35,825 nt of DNA. It comes from Blastocatellia bacterium (GTDB lineage: Bacteria; Acidobacteriota; Blastocatellia; HR10; J050). This document shows positions 22,034 through 30,334 of this stretch, piece by piece. Where the stretch lies: NCBI GenBank assembly GCA_025054955.1, contig JANWZE010000104.1, positions 1-35,825 on the forward strand, read 5' to 3'. The translations under genes and the position numbers were made by a program. Each line of letters opens with the position of its first letter. The first letter of the stretch is position 1. Under the pieces are notes generated by a model. That model had not been told where the DNA came from. It worked only from the letters and a program-made list of their open reading frames with translations, and did no database searches.

Positions 22034-24434
22034 TCGCCAGTTGACGCTGATTCATAGCGCAACCAAAGTGCGTCTAAGCGACGGCCTGAGGCGGCGGTGC
22101 CACGGCTCGATCGTCCGGTTGCGCACGCGTATTTCATCGCTCATGGCCTGGCTCTGCGCATGGGCGCTACTGGGCAATATCGGCGTGCCGGTTCAGGCTT
22201 GGTCGCTCAATGCTCAGGCTGAGCAGGCGACGGCGCAACAAGAATCTCCATCGCGCAAAGCGCGTCCCCGCCGGACGCGTCCTGATGCTGATGCAAGCGA
22301 GAGGGCGCCGACTGGCGCCAGCGCCGCCAGATCAGCTTCTTCACCTCAACCGTTCATTCGTGTGGCATTGGCCGTAGATGTGCCCGTTGCAACCATCTCT
22401 TGCGAGCAGTCGCTCGGTCGCATCGAGCAAGAAGGGGAACCGCCAATTCCATTGGGCGAAACGCAGGTGCGCGTGCAACCTGGAATGCTCCAGGAGCCTA
22501 CGCCTCTATATGCAGTGCAGGTGATGACCATTCGCCGGCGTGATCAGGTCAGCGGGCTGCTGCAACGATTGCGGCAAGAGTTCCAACAGCAAGAGGTGAT
22601 GGTCAAACACGACACAGCATCGGAGCGACACCATATTTATGTTGGCCGGTTGGCCGATGAAGCTGAAGCGAATCGCTTGGCGCTTCGTGTGAAGTCGGCC
22701 GGCTATAGCGAGGCGAAACCGGTGGCGGCGCCGCCCCGCCCAGGATTGGTGCTCAGCTCGCCAAGCAACGGATCACTGTTGCGCACCGCCTCTGGTTTGA
22801 CGCTTGTGTCACTGGCGCCGGCAGAAGCGCCTCTCAGATTCAACGGACGGGCCTATCGTGGCCGACTGGTCGTCCTATGCAATGCACAAGAACGATTGAC
22901 CATTGTCAATGAGCTGCCGCTAGAAGAATACCTCTGGAGCGTGGTACCTAATGAATTGGGGCCGACAGCCTTTGGGGAGCCGGAAGCGCTCAGAGCGCAA
23001 GCCATCGCTGCCCGCACGTTCGCCGTGCAACAAAAATTGAAGGCAACGGCTGAGGATGAGTACGACATTTTGTCCGACGCGCGCGCGCAGGTATACACTG
23101 GCGTAGACGCTGAACACCCATTGAGCACGCAGGCCGTGAACGACACGCGTGGCTTGATACTGACCTATCAAGGCGAGCCGATTGAGGCGTTGTATTCTTC
23201 AACCTGCGGCGGTTGGACGGAAGATGCCGAGGCTGCATTTGGCGAAGCAAAACCCTATTTGCGCGGCGTGGCGTGCGCGCCGGAGCGGAGCCAACTGGCC
23301 GCGCGCGCGATCACCTCGCTGCAAAAGCCAGCGCCGGAATGGTCAGTCGCCCTGCTTCATCTCATCGGCCTGCCGATGCCCTCTGCTTGGACTGCCGAAT
23401 CGCTTCAGGTGCCCGCGACCGTCGAGGACGTTTTCAACTGGATGAAGCGGCTTGCTACGATGCTCGGACGAGACGCGCAGATCGAAGCAGTGGATAAATC
23501 ATCACTGTCCCAACTGGAAGGATTGGCGCGCGCGCTCGTTTCGGTGTTTTACCCGCCTGACTATGCTACTGTCATGGTGCCGCCGGCCGATGTTGATTAC
23601 ATCCTGGACGGGAGCGATACGCAAAACTGGCCTTCTGAGACACGAGCCGCCATTGCCACGCTGATCCGCGATGGTGTGTTGAGCCTGCCGCAAGACGCTT
23701 CGCTCAACCGATCTTCGGCTGTGTCACGCCAACACGTGCTGACAGCCCTGTTTCGCCTGGCTGAACGCGCCGGTTTGATTCGACTGCAATCAGGGTTGGC
23801 GCGGCGGCTGGACAAGAACGGGTTGCTCATCCGCTTGGAAAATGGCGCAACGCAGACGTTTTCGCTCTCCGACAAACTGTTTTTGTTCAAACAGAGCGGC
23901 GACGTGCGCCAGCCGATCAAGCGAATCGCGATTGCGGGTGGCGAGCGCGTGTGGTTTCGCCAGGATACGAACGGGCGCATTGACTATCTGGCGGTTGAGC
24001 CGCATGCCAACGGCGTTTCGCTCGACCGTTATTCACCCGCTGCGGTGTGGGAGGTTCGTTTGACGCCGCGTGAGCTGGCCGACCGGCTCAGAGCGCGCGG
24101 CATAGATGTCGGCGATCTCGTGGACGTGATCATTGAGGCGCGAAGCGCCACACAACGTGTGACACTGGTGCGGGTGATTGGCGCGGGCGGCGCCAGAGAG
24201 TTGCGCGGATCAGCCATTCGCGCCGTGCTTGGAGTGCGTGGCAATCGGTTTGTCATAGATCGCCGACGCGACGCGCAGGGCAACGTTGTCGAGCTGGTCT
24301 TTGCCGGTCGCGGCTGGGGACACGGCGTAGGACTTTGCCAAGTGGGAGCCTACGGCCTGGCTCTGGAAGGCGCGTCCTACGCTGAGATTCTGCGCAGATA
24401 TTACACCGGCGTGGCGATCACCAGGATCTATTAG
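22017..24434 (+). CDS. SpoIID/LytB-domain cell-wall protein with SPOR and SLH-like segments
   Basis: The 805-aa protein is much longer than typical SpoIID proteins. After a signal peptide-like stretch (core about 43-55, ending near VQA) and a charged linker come a SPOR domain (about 163-238: YAVQVMTIRRRDQVSGLL to HHIYVGRLADEAEANRLA), the SpoIID core (about 285-420, with LPLEEYLWSVVPNELG, RAQAIAARTFA and STCGGWTEDAEAAFG), an SLH-like region (about 520-590), and the C-terminal SpoIID signature GRGWGHGVGLCQVGAYG (764-780). SpoIID proteins cleave peptidoglycan glycan strands stripped of stem peptides, and SPOR domains bind such denuded glycans, so the combination is coherent. The start lies in the third repeat unit without a well-spaced ribosome-binding site; the ATG at codon 43 is an alternative. 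Confidence 0.9.
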   Translation: MDTWVHRQLTLIHSATKVRLSDGLRRRCHGSIVRLRTRISSLMAWLCAWALLGNIGVPVQAWSLNAQAEQATAQQESPSRKARPRRTRPDADASERAPTGASAARSASSPQPFIRVALAVDVPVATISCEQSLGRIEQEGEPPIPLGETQVRVQPGMLQEPTPLYAVQVMTIRRRDQVSGLLQRLRQEFQQQEVMVKHDTASERHHIYVGRLADEAEANRLALRVKSAGYSEAKPVAAPPRPGLVLSSPSNGSLLRTASGLTLVSLAPAEAPLRFNGRAYRGRLVVLCNAQERLTIVNELPLEEYLWSVVPNELGPTAFGEPEALRAQAIAARTFAVQQKLKATAEDEYDILSDARAQVYTGVDAEHPLSTQAVNDTRGLILTYQGEPIEALYSSTCGGWTEDAEAAFGEAKPYLRGVACAPERSQLAARAITSLQKPAPEWSVALLHLIGLPMPSAWTAESLQVPATVEDVFNWMKRLATMLGRDAQIEAVDKSSLSQLEGLARALVSVFYPPDYATVMVPPADVDYILDGSDTQNWPSETRAAIATLIRDGVLSLPQDASLNRSSAVSRQHVLTALFRLAERAGLIRLQSGLARRLDKNGLLIRLENGATQTFSLSDKLFLFKQSGDVRQPIKRIAIAGGERVWFRQDTNGRIDYLAVEPHANGVSLDRYSPAAVWEVRLTPRELADRLRARGIDVGDLVDVIIEARSATQRVTLVRVIGAGGARELRGSAIRAVLGVRGNRFVIDRRRDAQGNVVELVFAGRGWGHGVGLCQVGAYGLALEGASYAEILRRYYTGVAITRIY

Positions 24435-24469
24435 TCGTCAGCTCATGCCGTTGATGGCAGGCCCCACGG

Positions 24470-24559
24470 ATGGTGACCCGCAAGCAACAAATCGGATTGC
24501 TCCTGCTGCTCGTTGTCCTGATGGTCTATGCGACACTGCGACTGCTCGACGTGCTATGA
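24470..24559 (+). CDS. 29-aa single-helix membrane peptide
   Basis: The frame reads MVTRKQQIGLLLLLVVLMVY, then ATLRLLDVL and a stop. This is a basic N-terminus, a helix of about 15 Leu/Val-rich residues, and a short end: the layout of a small inner-membrane peptide. It fits into the 144-nt gap between the SpoIID and miaA genes, 35 nt after one and 19 nt before the other. The ribosome-binding site is weak (GGCAGG). An overlapping 45-codon frame from 24445 ends on the miaA start but has no protein-like pattern. The role is unknown. Confidence 0.45.
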   Translation: MVTRKQQIGLLLLLVVLMVYATLRLLDVL

Positions 24560-24578
24560 TCCAACGATCTGACGCACT

Positions 24579-25541
24579 ATGACCCAACCATCTGCCGCAA
24601 CCCATCGCCCGATTCTAGCTGTGGTCGGGCCGACTGCTTCCGGCAAGAGTGACCTGGGCATTGCGATTGCCCTGCGCTTTGACGGCGAGATCATCAACTG
24701 TGATTCGGTCCAGATTTATCGCCGATTGCTTGTCGGAACCTCCAAGGTCCCGCCTGAACAGCAAGCGGGCGTTCCGCATCACTTGATTGACATTGTTGAG
24801 CCGACAGAACATTTCACCGCCGGCCAGTATGCGCGGCTGGCCACTGAGGTCATTCAAGAGATTGAAGCGCGTGGCAAGCTGGCCATCCTGGTTGGGGGCA
24901 CAGGCTTTTATCTGCGCGCCACGCGCCTGCCGCTCTTTGATTCGCCGCCAACCGATCTGCGGTTGCGCCAGCGGCTCACTGCCATCCTGAAGCGTCATGG
25001 CCCGGCGCACATGCATCGGCTGCTGCATCGAATAGACCGCGCATCGGCTCAGCAAATTCCTATCAACGATTGGGCGCGCACGATTCGCGCCCTAGAATTT
25101 TACTTGCAGACGGGTGAGTCCATTGTGGATCACTTAAATCGTCGGCCGCCGGCGCCTGAATTCGCCAGGCGACTGCGCGTGATAGCGTTGAATCCGCCGC
25201 GAGCCGAACTCTACCAGCGGATCAACGCGCGCGCCATGCGCATGTTTGAACAAGGGTGGGTAGAGGAAGTAGAGGCGCTGTTAGCTGCCGGCGTGCCCGC
25301 TTCGGCCAAAGCGCTTGGAGCGCACGGTTATCGTCGCATTGTCCAGTACCTACACGGCGAGCTGTCGTTGGAACAAGCGATTGAGTTGACGCAACAAGAT
25401 GTCCGACATTATGCCAAGCGTCAGTTGACCTGGTTTCGACGTGAACCGGACGTGACCTGGTTCGATGGGTTCGGCGACGATCCTGCTGTGCAACGTCGGG
25501 TGATTGACTACCTTTGCGGCCTATTTACGCGACCGGCTTGA
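24579..25541 (+). CDS. miaA: tRNA dimethylallyltransferase
   Basis: A 320-aa enzyme that transfers the dimethylallyl group to N6 of A37 in tRNAs reading UNN codons. The P-loop is VVGPTASGKSDLG (residues 14-26), then EIINCDSVQIYRRLLVGTSK with the substrate-contacting Asp and Ser, PHHLIDIVEP, the LVGGTGFYLRA motif, INDWARTIRALE, and the C-terminal tRNA-binding helices with LGAHGYRRIVQYL and YAKRQLTWFRREP. The length is normal for the family. hfq follows it after 60 nt, the same order as in many proteobacteria. In E. coli that pair lies in a complex stress-regulated operon; here only the gene order is seen. Confidence 0.96.
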   Translation: MTQPSAATHRPILAVVGPTASGKSDLGIAIALRFDGEIINCDSVQIYRRLLVGTSKVPPEQQAGVPHHLIDIVEPTEHFTAGQYARLATEVIQEIEARGKLAILVGGTGFYLRATRLPLFDSPPTDLRLRQRLTAILKRHGPAHMHRLLHRIDRASAQQIPINDWARTIRALEFYLQTGESIVDHLNRRPPAPEFARRLRVIALNPPRAELYQRINARAMRMFEQGWVEEVEALLAAGVPASAKALGAHGYRRIVQYLHGELSLEQAIELTQQDVRHYAKRQLTWFRREPDVTWFDGFGDDPAVQRRVIDYLCGLFTRPA

Positions 25542-25601
25542 AATCGGCCATGCATAATGCTAGCTTAAGGAGCTCTATACTCGTCTATGGGGGGCCATGT
25601 C

Positions 25602-25952
25602 ATGCCGGCAGAAAAAGAAATCATTGACAATAACAATGTCGTTCGGGAGAGCCATGACGTTGAGCCGGTTCAAAACGTACAAGACTCTTTCCTCAACCAA
25701 ATGCGTCGAGAGCATCTGACCGTCACACTCTATTTGATGAACGGCATTAAGCTCATTGGCCGCATCAAGAGCTTCGATAGGTTCTCGGTGTTGCTGGATG
25801 CCGGACAACAAGAGATGCTGATCTTCAAGCACGCCATCTCGACCGTCTCATCCCCGCGCCAAAGCGTGCAGGAGGCACGTCGGCCCGACACAGCGACAGC
25901 GCCTGCCAAGGACAAACCCAAGCCGCGGACCATCACCGTGAAAAAAGAATAG
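25602..25952 (+). CDS. hfq: RNA chaperone Hfq
   Basis: A 116-aa Sm-like protein. The Sm1 motif is VQDSFLNQMRREHLTVTLYLMNGIKLIGRI and the Sm2 signature is LIFKHAISTV (FKH in place of the common YKH). Hfq forms hexameric rings that pair small RNAs with mRNAs. Compared with E. coli it has an N-terminal extension of about 20 residues and a Lys/Pro-rich tail (DKPKPRTITVKKE). I place the start at 25602, 7 nt after a G run; the ATG at 25587, 14 nt after AAGGAG, would add five residues. The stop codon directly abuts the tmk ATG, so hfq and tmk are co-transcribed. Confidence 0.94.
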   Translation: MPAEKEIIDNNNVVRESHDVEPVQNVQDSFLNQMRREHLTVTLYLMNGIKLIGRIKSFDRFSVLLDAGQQEMLIFKHAISTVSSPRQSVQEARRPDTATAPAKDKPKPRTITVKKE

Positions 25953-26618
25953 ATGATCAGAGAAGATTCTCAAGCAGGACGCTTCATCACATTCGAAGGG
26001 ATTGACGGCTGCGGAAAAACCACGGTGATTCGCTTCGTTGAACAACATTTGCGCCAGCGCCAGATTCCTGTGCTGGTGACACGCGAGCCAGGCGGAACCA
26101 CCGTGGGGAATGAAATCCGGCAAGTCCTGCTGAAAGTCAGCGACCGCGCCGTCACGCCGAAAACGGAACTGCTGCTCTATGCTGCCGACCGCGCTCAGCA
26201 CGTCTATGAACGCATTTTGCCGGCGCTGCGCGAAGGGCGTGTGGTGCTATGCGATCGCTACACAGACGCCACACGAGCGTATCAAGGCTACGGTCGAGGA
26301 TTCGATTTAGCGTGGATTGAATCGCTCATGGAGTTTGCCACCGGTGGCTTAAAACCGGATTTGACCATCCTGCTTGATGTAGACGTGGCCGTGGCCCGAC
26401 AACGGTTGCAAGGGCGCCGCGAGCGCGTCGGCTCGGCCAGCCATGATCGGCTTGACGCTGAAGACATTCAGTTTCATGAGCGTGTCCGTCAGGCTTATCT
26501 GGAGTTGGCTCGCCAAGAGCCTGATCGCATCAAGGTCGTCTCCGCCGCCGGCACGCCGCAGCAGTCATGTCAAGCCGCGCTTGAATGGGTCTTGCGTCTG
26601 TTGGGCCTCCAGCAGTGA
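25953..26618 (+). CDS. tmk: Thymidylate kinase
   Basis: A 221-aa enzyme making dTDP from dTMP and ATP. The P-loop is EGIDGCGKTT (about residues 15-24), followed by TREPGGT, the nucleoside-binding DRYTDATRAYQGYGRG, and a lid region with RLQGRRERVGSASHDRLDAED. In most homologues DRYTDS has Ser where this protein has Ala, a mild change that need not affect function. It begins right after the hfq stop and is 3 nt from holB, the usual tmk-holB pairing of nucleotide supply with replication. Confidence 0.95.
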   Translation: MIREDSQAGRFITFEGIDGCGKTTVIRFVEQHLRQRQIPVLVTREPGGTTVGNEIRQVLLKVSDRAVTPKTELLLYAADRAQHVYERILPALREGRVVLCDRYTDATRAYQGYGRGFDLAWIESLMEFATGGLKPDLTILLDVDVAVARQRLQGRRERVGSASHDRLDAEDIQFHERVRQAYLELARQEPDRIKVVSAAGTPQQSCQAALEWVLRLLGLQQ

Positions 26619-26621
26619 GTT

Positions 26622-27605
26622 ATGTCGTGGAGCAAGATCGTCGGTCATGAGCAGATCAAAGCGCGATTGAAAACGGCGCTACTCCAGCAGCGGCTCGCGC
26701 CTGCGTTGATCTTCGTTGGACCGACTGGTGTTGGCAAGCGGTTGTGCGCGCTCGCGCTGGCAAAGGCCGTCAATTGTGAACGCGCTGATGGCGATAGTTG
26801 CGACCGTTGCGCTGCCTGTCGCAAGATCGCTGCCGGCACTCATCTGGACGTGAAGATGGTGGAGCCGGAGGGCGCGTTTATCAAAGTGGCACAAATTCGC
26901 CAACTCGTCGAAGACGCCAACTACAAGCCATTTGAGGGACGTCGCCGCGTGTTCATCATAGACCCGGCTGACGCCATGAATGAGACGGCGGCCAATGCAT
27001 TATTGAAAACGCTGGAAGAGCCGCCAGAAGATTCATTGCTGATTTTGATCAGCGATAAGCTGCATGCGCTCTTGCCGACCATTCGCTCCCGCTGCCAGAT
27101 TCAACTATTTACTCCGCTCAGCACAGAAGAAGTGGAGGCGTTCTTGCGCCGGTTTGATGCCCGCGCGGAAGCAGATATTCAATTGACGGCGCGGCTGGCC
27201 GCCGGTTGCATCGGCCGAGCCCTGGATGTGGACCTGGTTGTTTATCGCGAGCAACGCAAAGAGACCATCGAGCTACTGAAGCTGCTGGGCGCGTCGAGCC
27301 AGCGTGCGCGATTGATCCGCGCCGCTGAATATCTGGGCAAAAAACTCAGCCGCGATGAGTTCCAGAAGCGACTCGATATTTTGTACCTGGTCTTGAGAGA
27401 CCTGTTTCACCTGCTCGTGGAAGGCCCGACGGCCGACGTGACCAATATAGATATTGCGCCTACGCTCCAGCAACTCGCCAGAGAGTGGTCGTTGACGCGG
27501 ATTGAACAGTTCACTGCTCACCTGGAGACGCTGCAACGCAACCTCCAGCAAAACGTCCATCGGCAATTGGCGCTGGAAGAGATTTTCCTCGTGTCGCTGG
27601 CCTGA
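26622..27605 (+). CDS. holB: DNA polymerase III delta-prime subunit
   Basis: A 327-aa clamp-loader subunit that helps open and load the sliding clamp. It has the AAA+ Walker A FVGPTGVGKRLCALALAK (about 31-48), a zinc module with Cys52, Cys61, Cys64 and Cys67 (CERADGDSCDRCAAC), RRVFIIDPADAMNETAANAL in the Walker B region, LLKTLEEPPED, and the SRC motif in TIRSRCQ. GKR in place of GKS/GKT in the P-loop fits delta-prime, which in E. coli does not hydrolyse ATP. The C-terminal half is the usual helical collar domain. It ends the plus-strand train; the tRNA gene follows with its own promoter. Confidence 0.93.
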   Translation: MSWSKIVGHEQIKARLKTALLQQRLAPALIFVGPTGVGKRLCALALAKAVNCERADGDSCDRCAACRKIAAGTHLDVKMVEPEGAFIKVAQIRQLVEDANYKPFEGRRRVFIIDPADAMNETAANALLKTLEEPPEDSLLILISDKLHALLPTIRSRCQIQLFTPLSTEEVEAFLRRFDARAEADIQLTARLAAGCIGRALDVDLVVYREQRKETIELLKLLGASSQRARLIRAAEYLGKKLSRDEFQKRLDILYLVLRDLFHLLVEGPTADVTNIDIAPTLQQLAREWSLTRIEQFTAHLETLQRNLQQNVHRQLALEEIFLVSLA

Positions 27606-27696
27606 GCTGGACGTCACGATTCTGCCGACACTGCTGCTCTTGCCCAAGAACGGGGCCGTGCGACCTTGTCCGAATAACCTGCGAACGACGCGAGAC

Positions 27697-27742
27697 CTAA
27701 AAATCCGAAATTCGAAGCACGAAATCCGAAACAAATCCGACA
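27697..27742 (+). repeat. Short AATCCGA repeats
   Basis: AATCCGA occurs three times within 46 bp (27702, 27723, 27734), with a related TTCGAAGCACG between. From memory this resembles simple repeats of the ATCCGAA type found between genes in several phyla. No function is assigned. Confidence 0.5.
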
Positions 27743-27777
27743 TTCGGTGGTTGCGCTCTTCCGCAAATGTCTTTGTC

Positions 27778-27807
27778 TTGACGAACCGTTTGTTTTTCGA
27801 GTATGTT
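27778..27807 (+). promoter_or_regulatory. tRNA promoter
   Basis: TTGACG (27778-27783) and TATGTT (27802-27807) are 18 nt apart, matching five of six and four of six consensus bases. The -10 ends 12 nt before the mature tRNA 5' end, a normal short leader. Confidence 0.55.
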
Positions 27808-27819
27808 TCAAACCCGCGC

Positions 27820-27896
27820 GCACCCGTAGCTCAGCTGGATAGAGCGTTGGTCTACGAAACCAAAGGTCGGGTGTTCGAGCCACCCCGGGTGCGCCA
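27820..27896 (+). tRNA. tRNA-Arg (anticodon ACG)
   Basis: It folds as a complete cloverleaf: acceptor GCACCCG/CGGGTGC (7 bp, perfect), D arm GCTC/GAGC, anticodon arm TTGGT/ACCAA with loop CTACGAA giving anticodon ACG at 27854-27856, and T arm GGGTG/CACCC with loop TTCGAGC. The CCA end is encoded. ACG is normally deaminated to ICG by TadA and then reads CGU, CGC and CGA. The gene is single, with its own promoter just upstream. Confidence 0.97.
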
Positions 27897-28110
27897 TTTT
27901 GATTCATGATTTTGCTTCCTCCATCGGTTAATCTTGCCAAGGCATGTATTGAACGAGAGGAAGCTTCATTGTTTCTTGATGCAATTCGTCACCTGGTTGA
28001 TCATGATCTTCAGGTATGGCCTTTCATAATACGCTTCCGGCGGTTTTGAGAATTGTCACCATGAGCGATCACGACTGTCAGAGTGCCGCAGAGCTTTCAC
28101 GGAGGTTTCA

Positions 28111-29553
28111 ATGAACACAGACACCCGTTCAATTCATTGGTCATTATTTGTCTTGGCTGGCATAGTCACCATCATCGCGCTGCTGCCGGCGGCGTCGTTT
28201 AGTCAACAGAAGAAACCTGCGTCGCCGGACGTTAAGAAAAAAGAATTCAACCTGCGCTACACGGCACAAACGCGCACTGAGATGGCCAACATGCCGATAC
28301 GGATGCCCTCCACCAGCACGACCGTTTACATCAAGGGGCGTCGGCACCGAGAGGAAGACCCACAGCGGCAACTGATCACCATCGAGCAATGCGATTTGCA
28401 GCAGTATGTCTACATCAACCAGCGCAATCAAACCTGCTTCCAAAAACCGTTCAGCGAGCAAGACCAACTGCCGGAAACGGTCGGTCCCATGCCGCCCGAT
28501 CAAAACGAGCGTGAAGCGCCTCCGCCGCGGGGCAAGCCACGCAAAGGAGGGCTGGTCGTTATCGAAGGTGAGGTTACCGACACGGGCGAGCGCAAAGAGA
28601 TGTTCGGGTTGAAAGCTCGACATATCATCTCCAAGCAAATCTTCGAGGCCAAGCCTGAGTCATGCAATCCGGGCCGGTTCGAGATGACGATGGATGTCTG
28701 GTTAGTTGACTTGCCTGAGTGGAGATGCCGCCACATAGAGAAACCGGCAGTGCGCATGCCGCCGGGACGGCCAACGCGACCGGATTGTCAGGACACAATG
28801 CGCGTCAACATGAAAGGCAATCCCGCTTTGCTTGACGGCTTTGAGCTGTACAGCAAAATAACCACCATTGTAGAGGGTCAGGCCGTATCGGTGATCTATG
28901 AAGTCACCGAGCTGTCGTTAGCCGAGCTTGATCCGGCGCTCTTTGAGAAGCCTGCCAATTGCCGCGAGATTCGGGATGAGCAAGCTTTCTGGAAGCAAGT
29001 GAAAAGCCCCGACGGTTTTTCCATCGCCGAGATGATGCGCGGCGCGCGCGAAGCGGCGGAAAAAGAAGCAGCCGGTGAGACAGCCATGAAACCGAAACGC
29101 GCCGGCATGGTGCGCGTCGGCGTCTCGTTGAAAGACCAGTCGGGCGCCAGTCTTGACATCGCCGAGCTTCGTCACCAGATGGTCTCGACCATCAACCAAC
29201 GCAGCGGCGATGCGCTGGACGCTGTCCCGTTGCTCGCAACAGCGTCGCCCAGCCTACAAACGGAAGCCAGCAGCAAGCAGGTGGATTACATTTTGCTGGT
29301 AGATGTGCGGGAAGCTAAACCGGATACAGGCCGCAAACTGGGTGGCCTGTTGGGTCGCGCCGCTGGTGTGGATGTGAAAGATAAAACATCGGTCAAACTC
29401 GACTATCAGTGGATTCAGGCAAGCAACATGCAAACGCTCAGCAATCGCTCGTTGAGCGATAAAGTCACCGGGTCTGTCTCGGAAGCGATGGAGCAATTCT
29501 GTCGCAAGTCGGCTGAAGACGCGCTGAAGGAATTCTGGCGCATCCGGCGGTAA
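28111..29553 (+). CDS. Secreted protein of unknown function, 480 aa
   Basis: A signal peptide (residues 1-32, hydrophobic core LFVLAGIVTIIALLPAASF) is followed by a Lys-rich start and a beta-rich domain (about 45-290). That part resembles DUF4412-like or lipoprotein-localisation-like sandwich proteins: it describes strands such as STTVYIKGRRHREED and LITIEQCDLQQYVYIN, and holds several conserved-looking Cys. The second half (about 345-480) has a pattern close to periplasmic assembly proteins (VDYILLVDVREA, SVKLDYQWIQASN, a C-terminal amphipathic helix). GGAGG lies 6 nt before the ATG. Two hairpins follow the stop. I do not recognise a named family with confidence. Confidence 0.75.
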   Translation: MNTDTRSIHWSLFVLAGIVTIIALLPAASFSQQKKPASPDVKKKEFNLRYTAQTRTEMANMPIRMPSTSTTVYIKGRRHREEDPQRQLITIEQCDLQQYVYINQRNQTCFQKPFSEQDQLPETVGPMPPDQNEREAPPPRGKPRKGGLVVIEGEVTDTGERKEMFGLKARHIISKQIFEAKPESCNPGRFEMTMDVWLVDLPEWRCRHIEKPAVRMPPGRPTRPDCQDTMRVNMKGNPALLDGFELYSKITTIVEGQAVSVIYEVTELSLAELDPALFEKPANCREIRDEQAFWKQVKSPDGFSIAEMMRGAREAAEKEAAGETAMKPKRAGMVRVGVSLKDQSGASLDIAELRHQMVSTINQRSGDALDAVPLLATASPSLQTEASSKQVDYILLVDVREAKPDTGRKLGGLLGRAAGVDVKDKTSVKLDYQWIQASNMQTLSNRSLSDKVTGSVSEAMEQFCRKSAEDALKEFWRIRR

Positions 29554-29590
29554 CCTGAAGATCAGGTCATACGCTGAGTCGGGCAAGGCA

Positions 29591-29612
29591 ACCAACATCA
29601 ACGCTGGTTGGT
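29591..29612 (+). terminator. First of two sister hairpins after the secreted-protein gene
   Basis: ACCAAC (29591-29596) pairs with GTTGGT (29607-29612) around a 10-nt loop ATCAACGCTG. It lies 38 nt after the stop codon. No U tract follows. Confidence 0.4.
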
Positions 29613-29660
29613 GGCATGCTTCGAAGACTTGGCCCAAGCACGAAAGAAGTTCTGACAAGA

Positions 29661-29686
29661 ACGCCAACATCAGCGTTGGTTGGCGT
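29661..29686 (+). terminator. Second of two sister hairpins before purE
   Basis: ACGCCAAC (29661-29668) and GTTGGCGT (29679-29686) make a perfect 8-bp stem with a 10-nt loop ATCAGCGTTG, nearly the same loop as the hairpin 70 nt before. It could insulate purE from upstream transcription or be a repeat unit. Confidence 0.45.
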
Positions 29687-29721
29687 CGTCAGCCGTCTGC
29701 TGTCATCGTTTTCACCGGCGG

Positions 29722-29730
29722 TGCTATAAT
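29722..29730 (+). promoter_or_regulatory. Extended -10 promoter of purE-purK
   Basis: TGC-TATAAT is a perfect -10 hexamer with the extended TGn element; no matching -35 is seen. It lies 36 nt before the purE ATG. Confidence 0.55.
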
Positions 29731-29766
29731 GCTCGGCCCTGAAATCACGAGGAGGTAAGGGACATT

Positions 29767-30267
29767 ATGACAGCGCAGCCACTGGTGGGGATTATTATGG
29801 GCTCAACGTCGGATTGGCAGACGCTGGCTCATGCCGCCGAGACGCTGGAGCAGCTCGCCATCCCTTTTGAGGTGCGCGTGGTCTCGGCGCATCGCACGCC
29901 CGATTTGCTGTTCGAGTATGCCAGCTCAGCCGAACAGCGTGGCTTGGAAGTGATCATTGCCGGGGCGGGCGGCGCGGCGCATCTGCCGGGCATGACAGCC
30001 GCCAAAACGACGCTGCCTGTGCTCGGCGTGCCCGTTGAATCAAAATCGTTGCACGGCGTTGATTCATTGCTCTCGATTGTGCAGATGCCCGCCGGTGTGC
30101 CGGTGGGAACGCTGGCGATCGGTCGGGCTGGTGCTACCAATGCGGCTTTGCTGGCAGCGGCCATCCTGGGCAATAAGTACCCGGCGTATCGCGAGGCGCT
30201 GCGGCGCTATCGTCAAGCGCAAACCCAATCGGTGCTTGATCACCCTGATCCGCGGAGCGAAGCATGA
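29767..30267 (+). CDS. purE: N5-carboxyaminoimidazole ribonucleotide mutase
   Basis: The 166-aa class I PurE converts N5-CAIR to CAIR in purine synthesis. Signatures are IIMGSTSDW (residues 9-17) for phosphate binding, VVSAHRTPD with the catalytic-site His, [12 protein letters not shown], and [29 protein letters not shown]. The length is normal. AGGAGG lies 11 nt upstream of the ATG. purK follows after 67 nt on the same strand, which confirms the two-step ATP-dependent route over the vertebrate-type PurE. The active form is an octamer in the cytoplasm in known members. Confidence 0.96.
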   Translation: MTAQPLVGIIMGSTSDWQTLAHAAETLEQLAIPFEVRVVSAHRTPDLLFEYASSAEQRGLEVIIAGAGGAAHLPGMTAAKTTLPVLGVPVESKSLHGVDSLLSIVQMPAGVPVGTLAIGRAGATNAALLAAAILGNKYPAYREALRRYRQAQTQSVLDHPDPRSEA

Positions 30268-30334
30268 TCGTTGGCGTGCTCCGGTGTGAAGGCCAGCAAA
30301 GGTTTCACAAAGGCTGCGATCCTTGGAGAGAACT

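Noticed and set aside
24553-24561. Extended -10 (TGC-TATGAT) before miaA
   Set aside because: The box overlaps the stop codon of the small membrane peptide and has no -35; too weak to list as a promoter.
25542-25601. Separate promoter for hfq (TATACT at 25576)
   Set aside because: A -10-like box is present, but no -35 at a suitable distance was found, and miaA-hfq co-transcription is sufficient.
27614-27940. 108-codon frame across the tRNA on the minus strand
   Set aside because: It reads antisense through the tRNA-Arg (GVARTPDLW-like sequence), a well-known annotation artefact.
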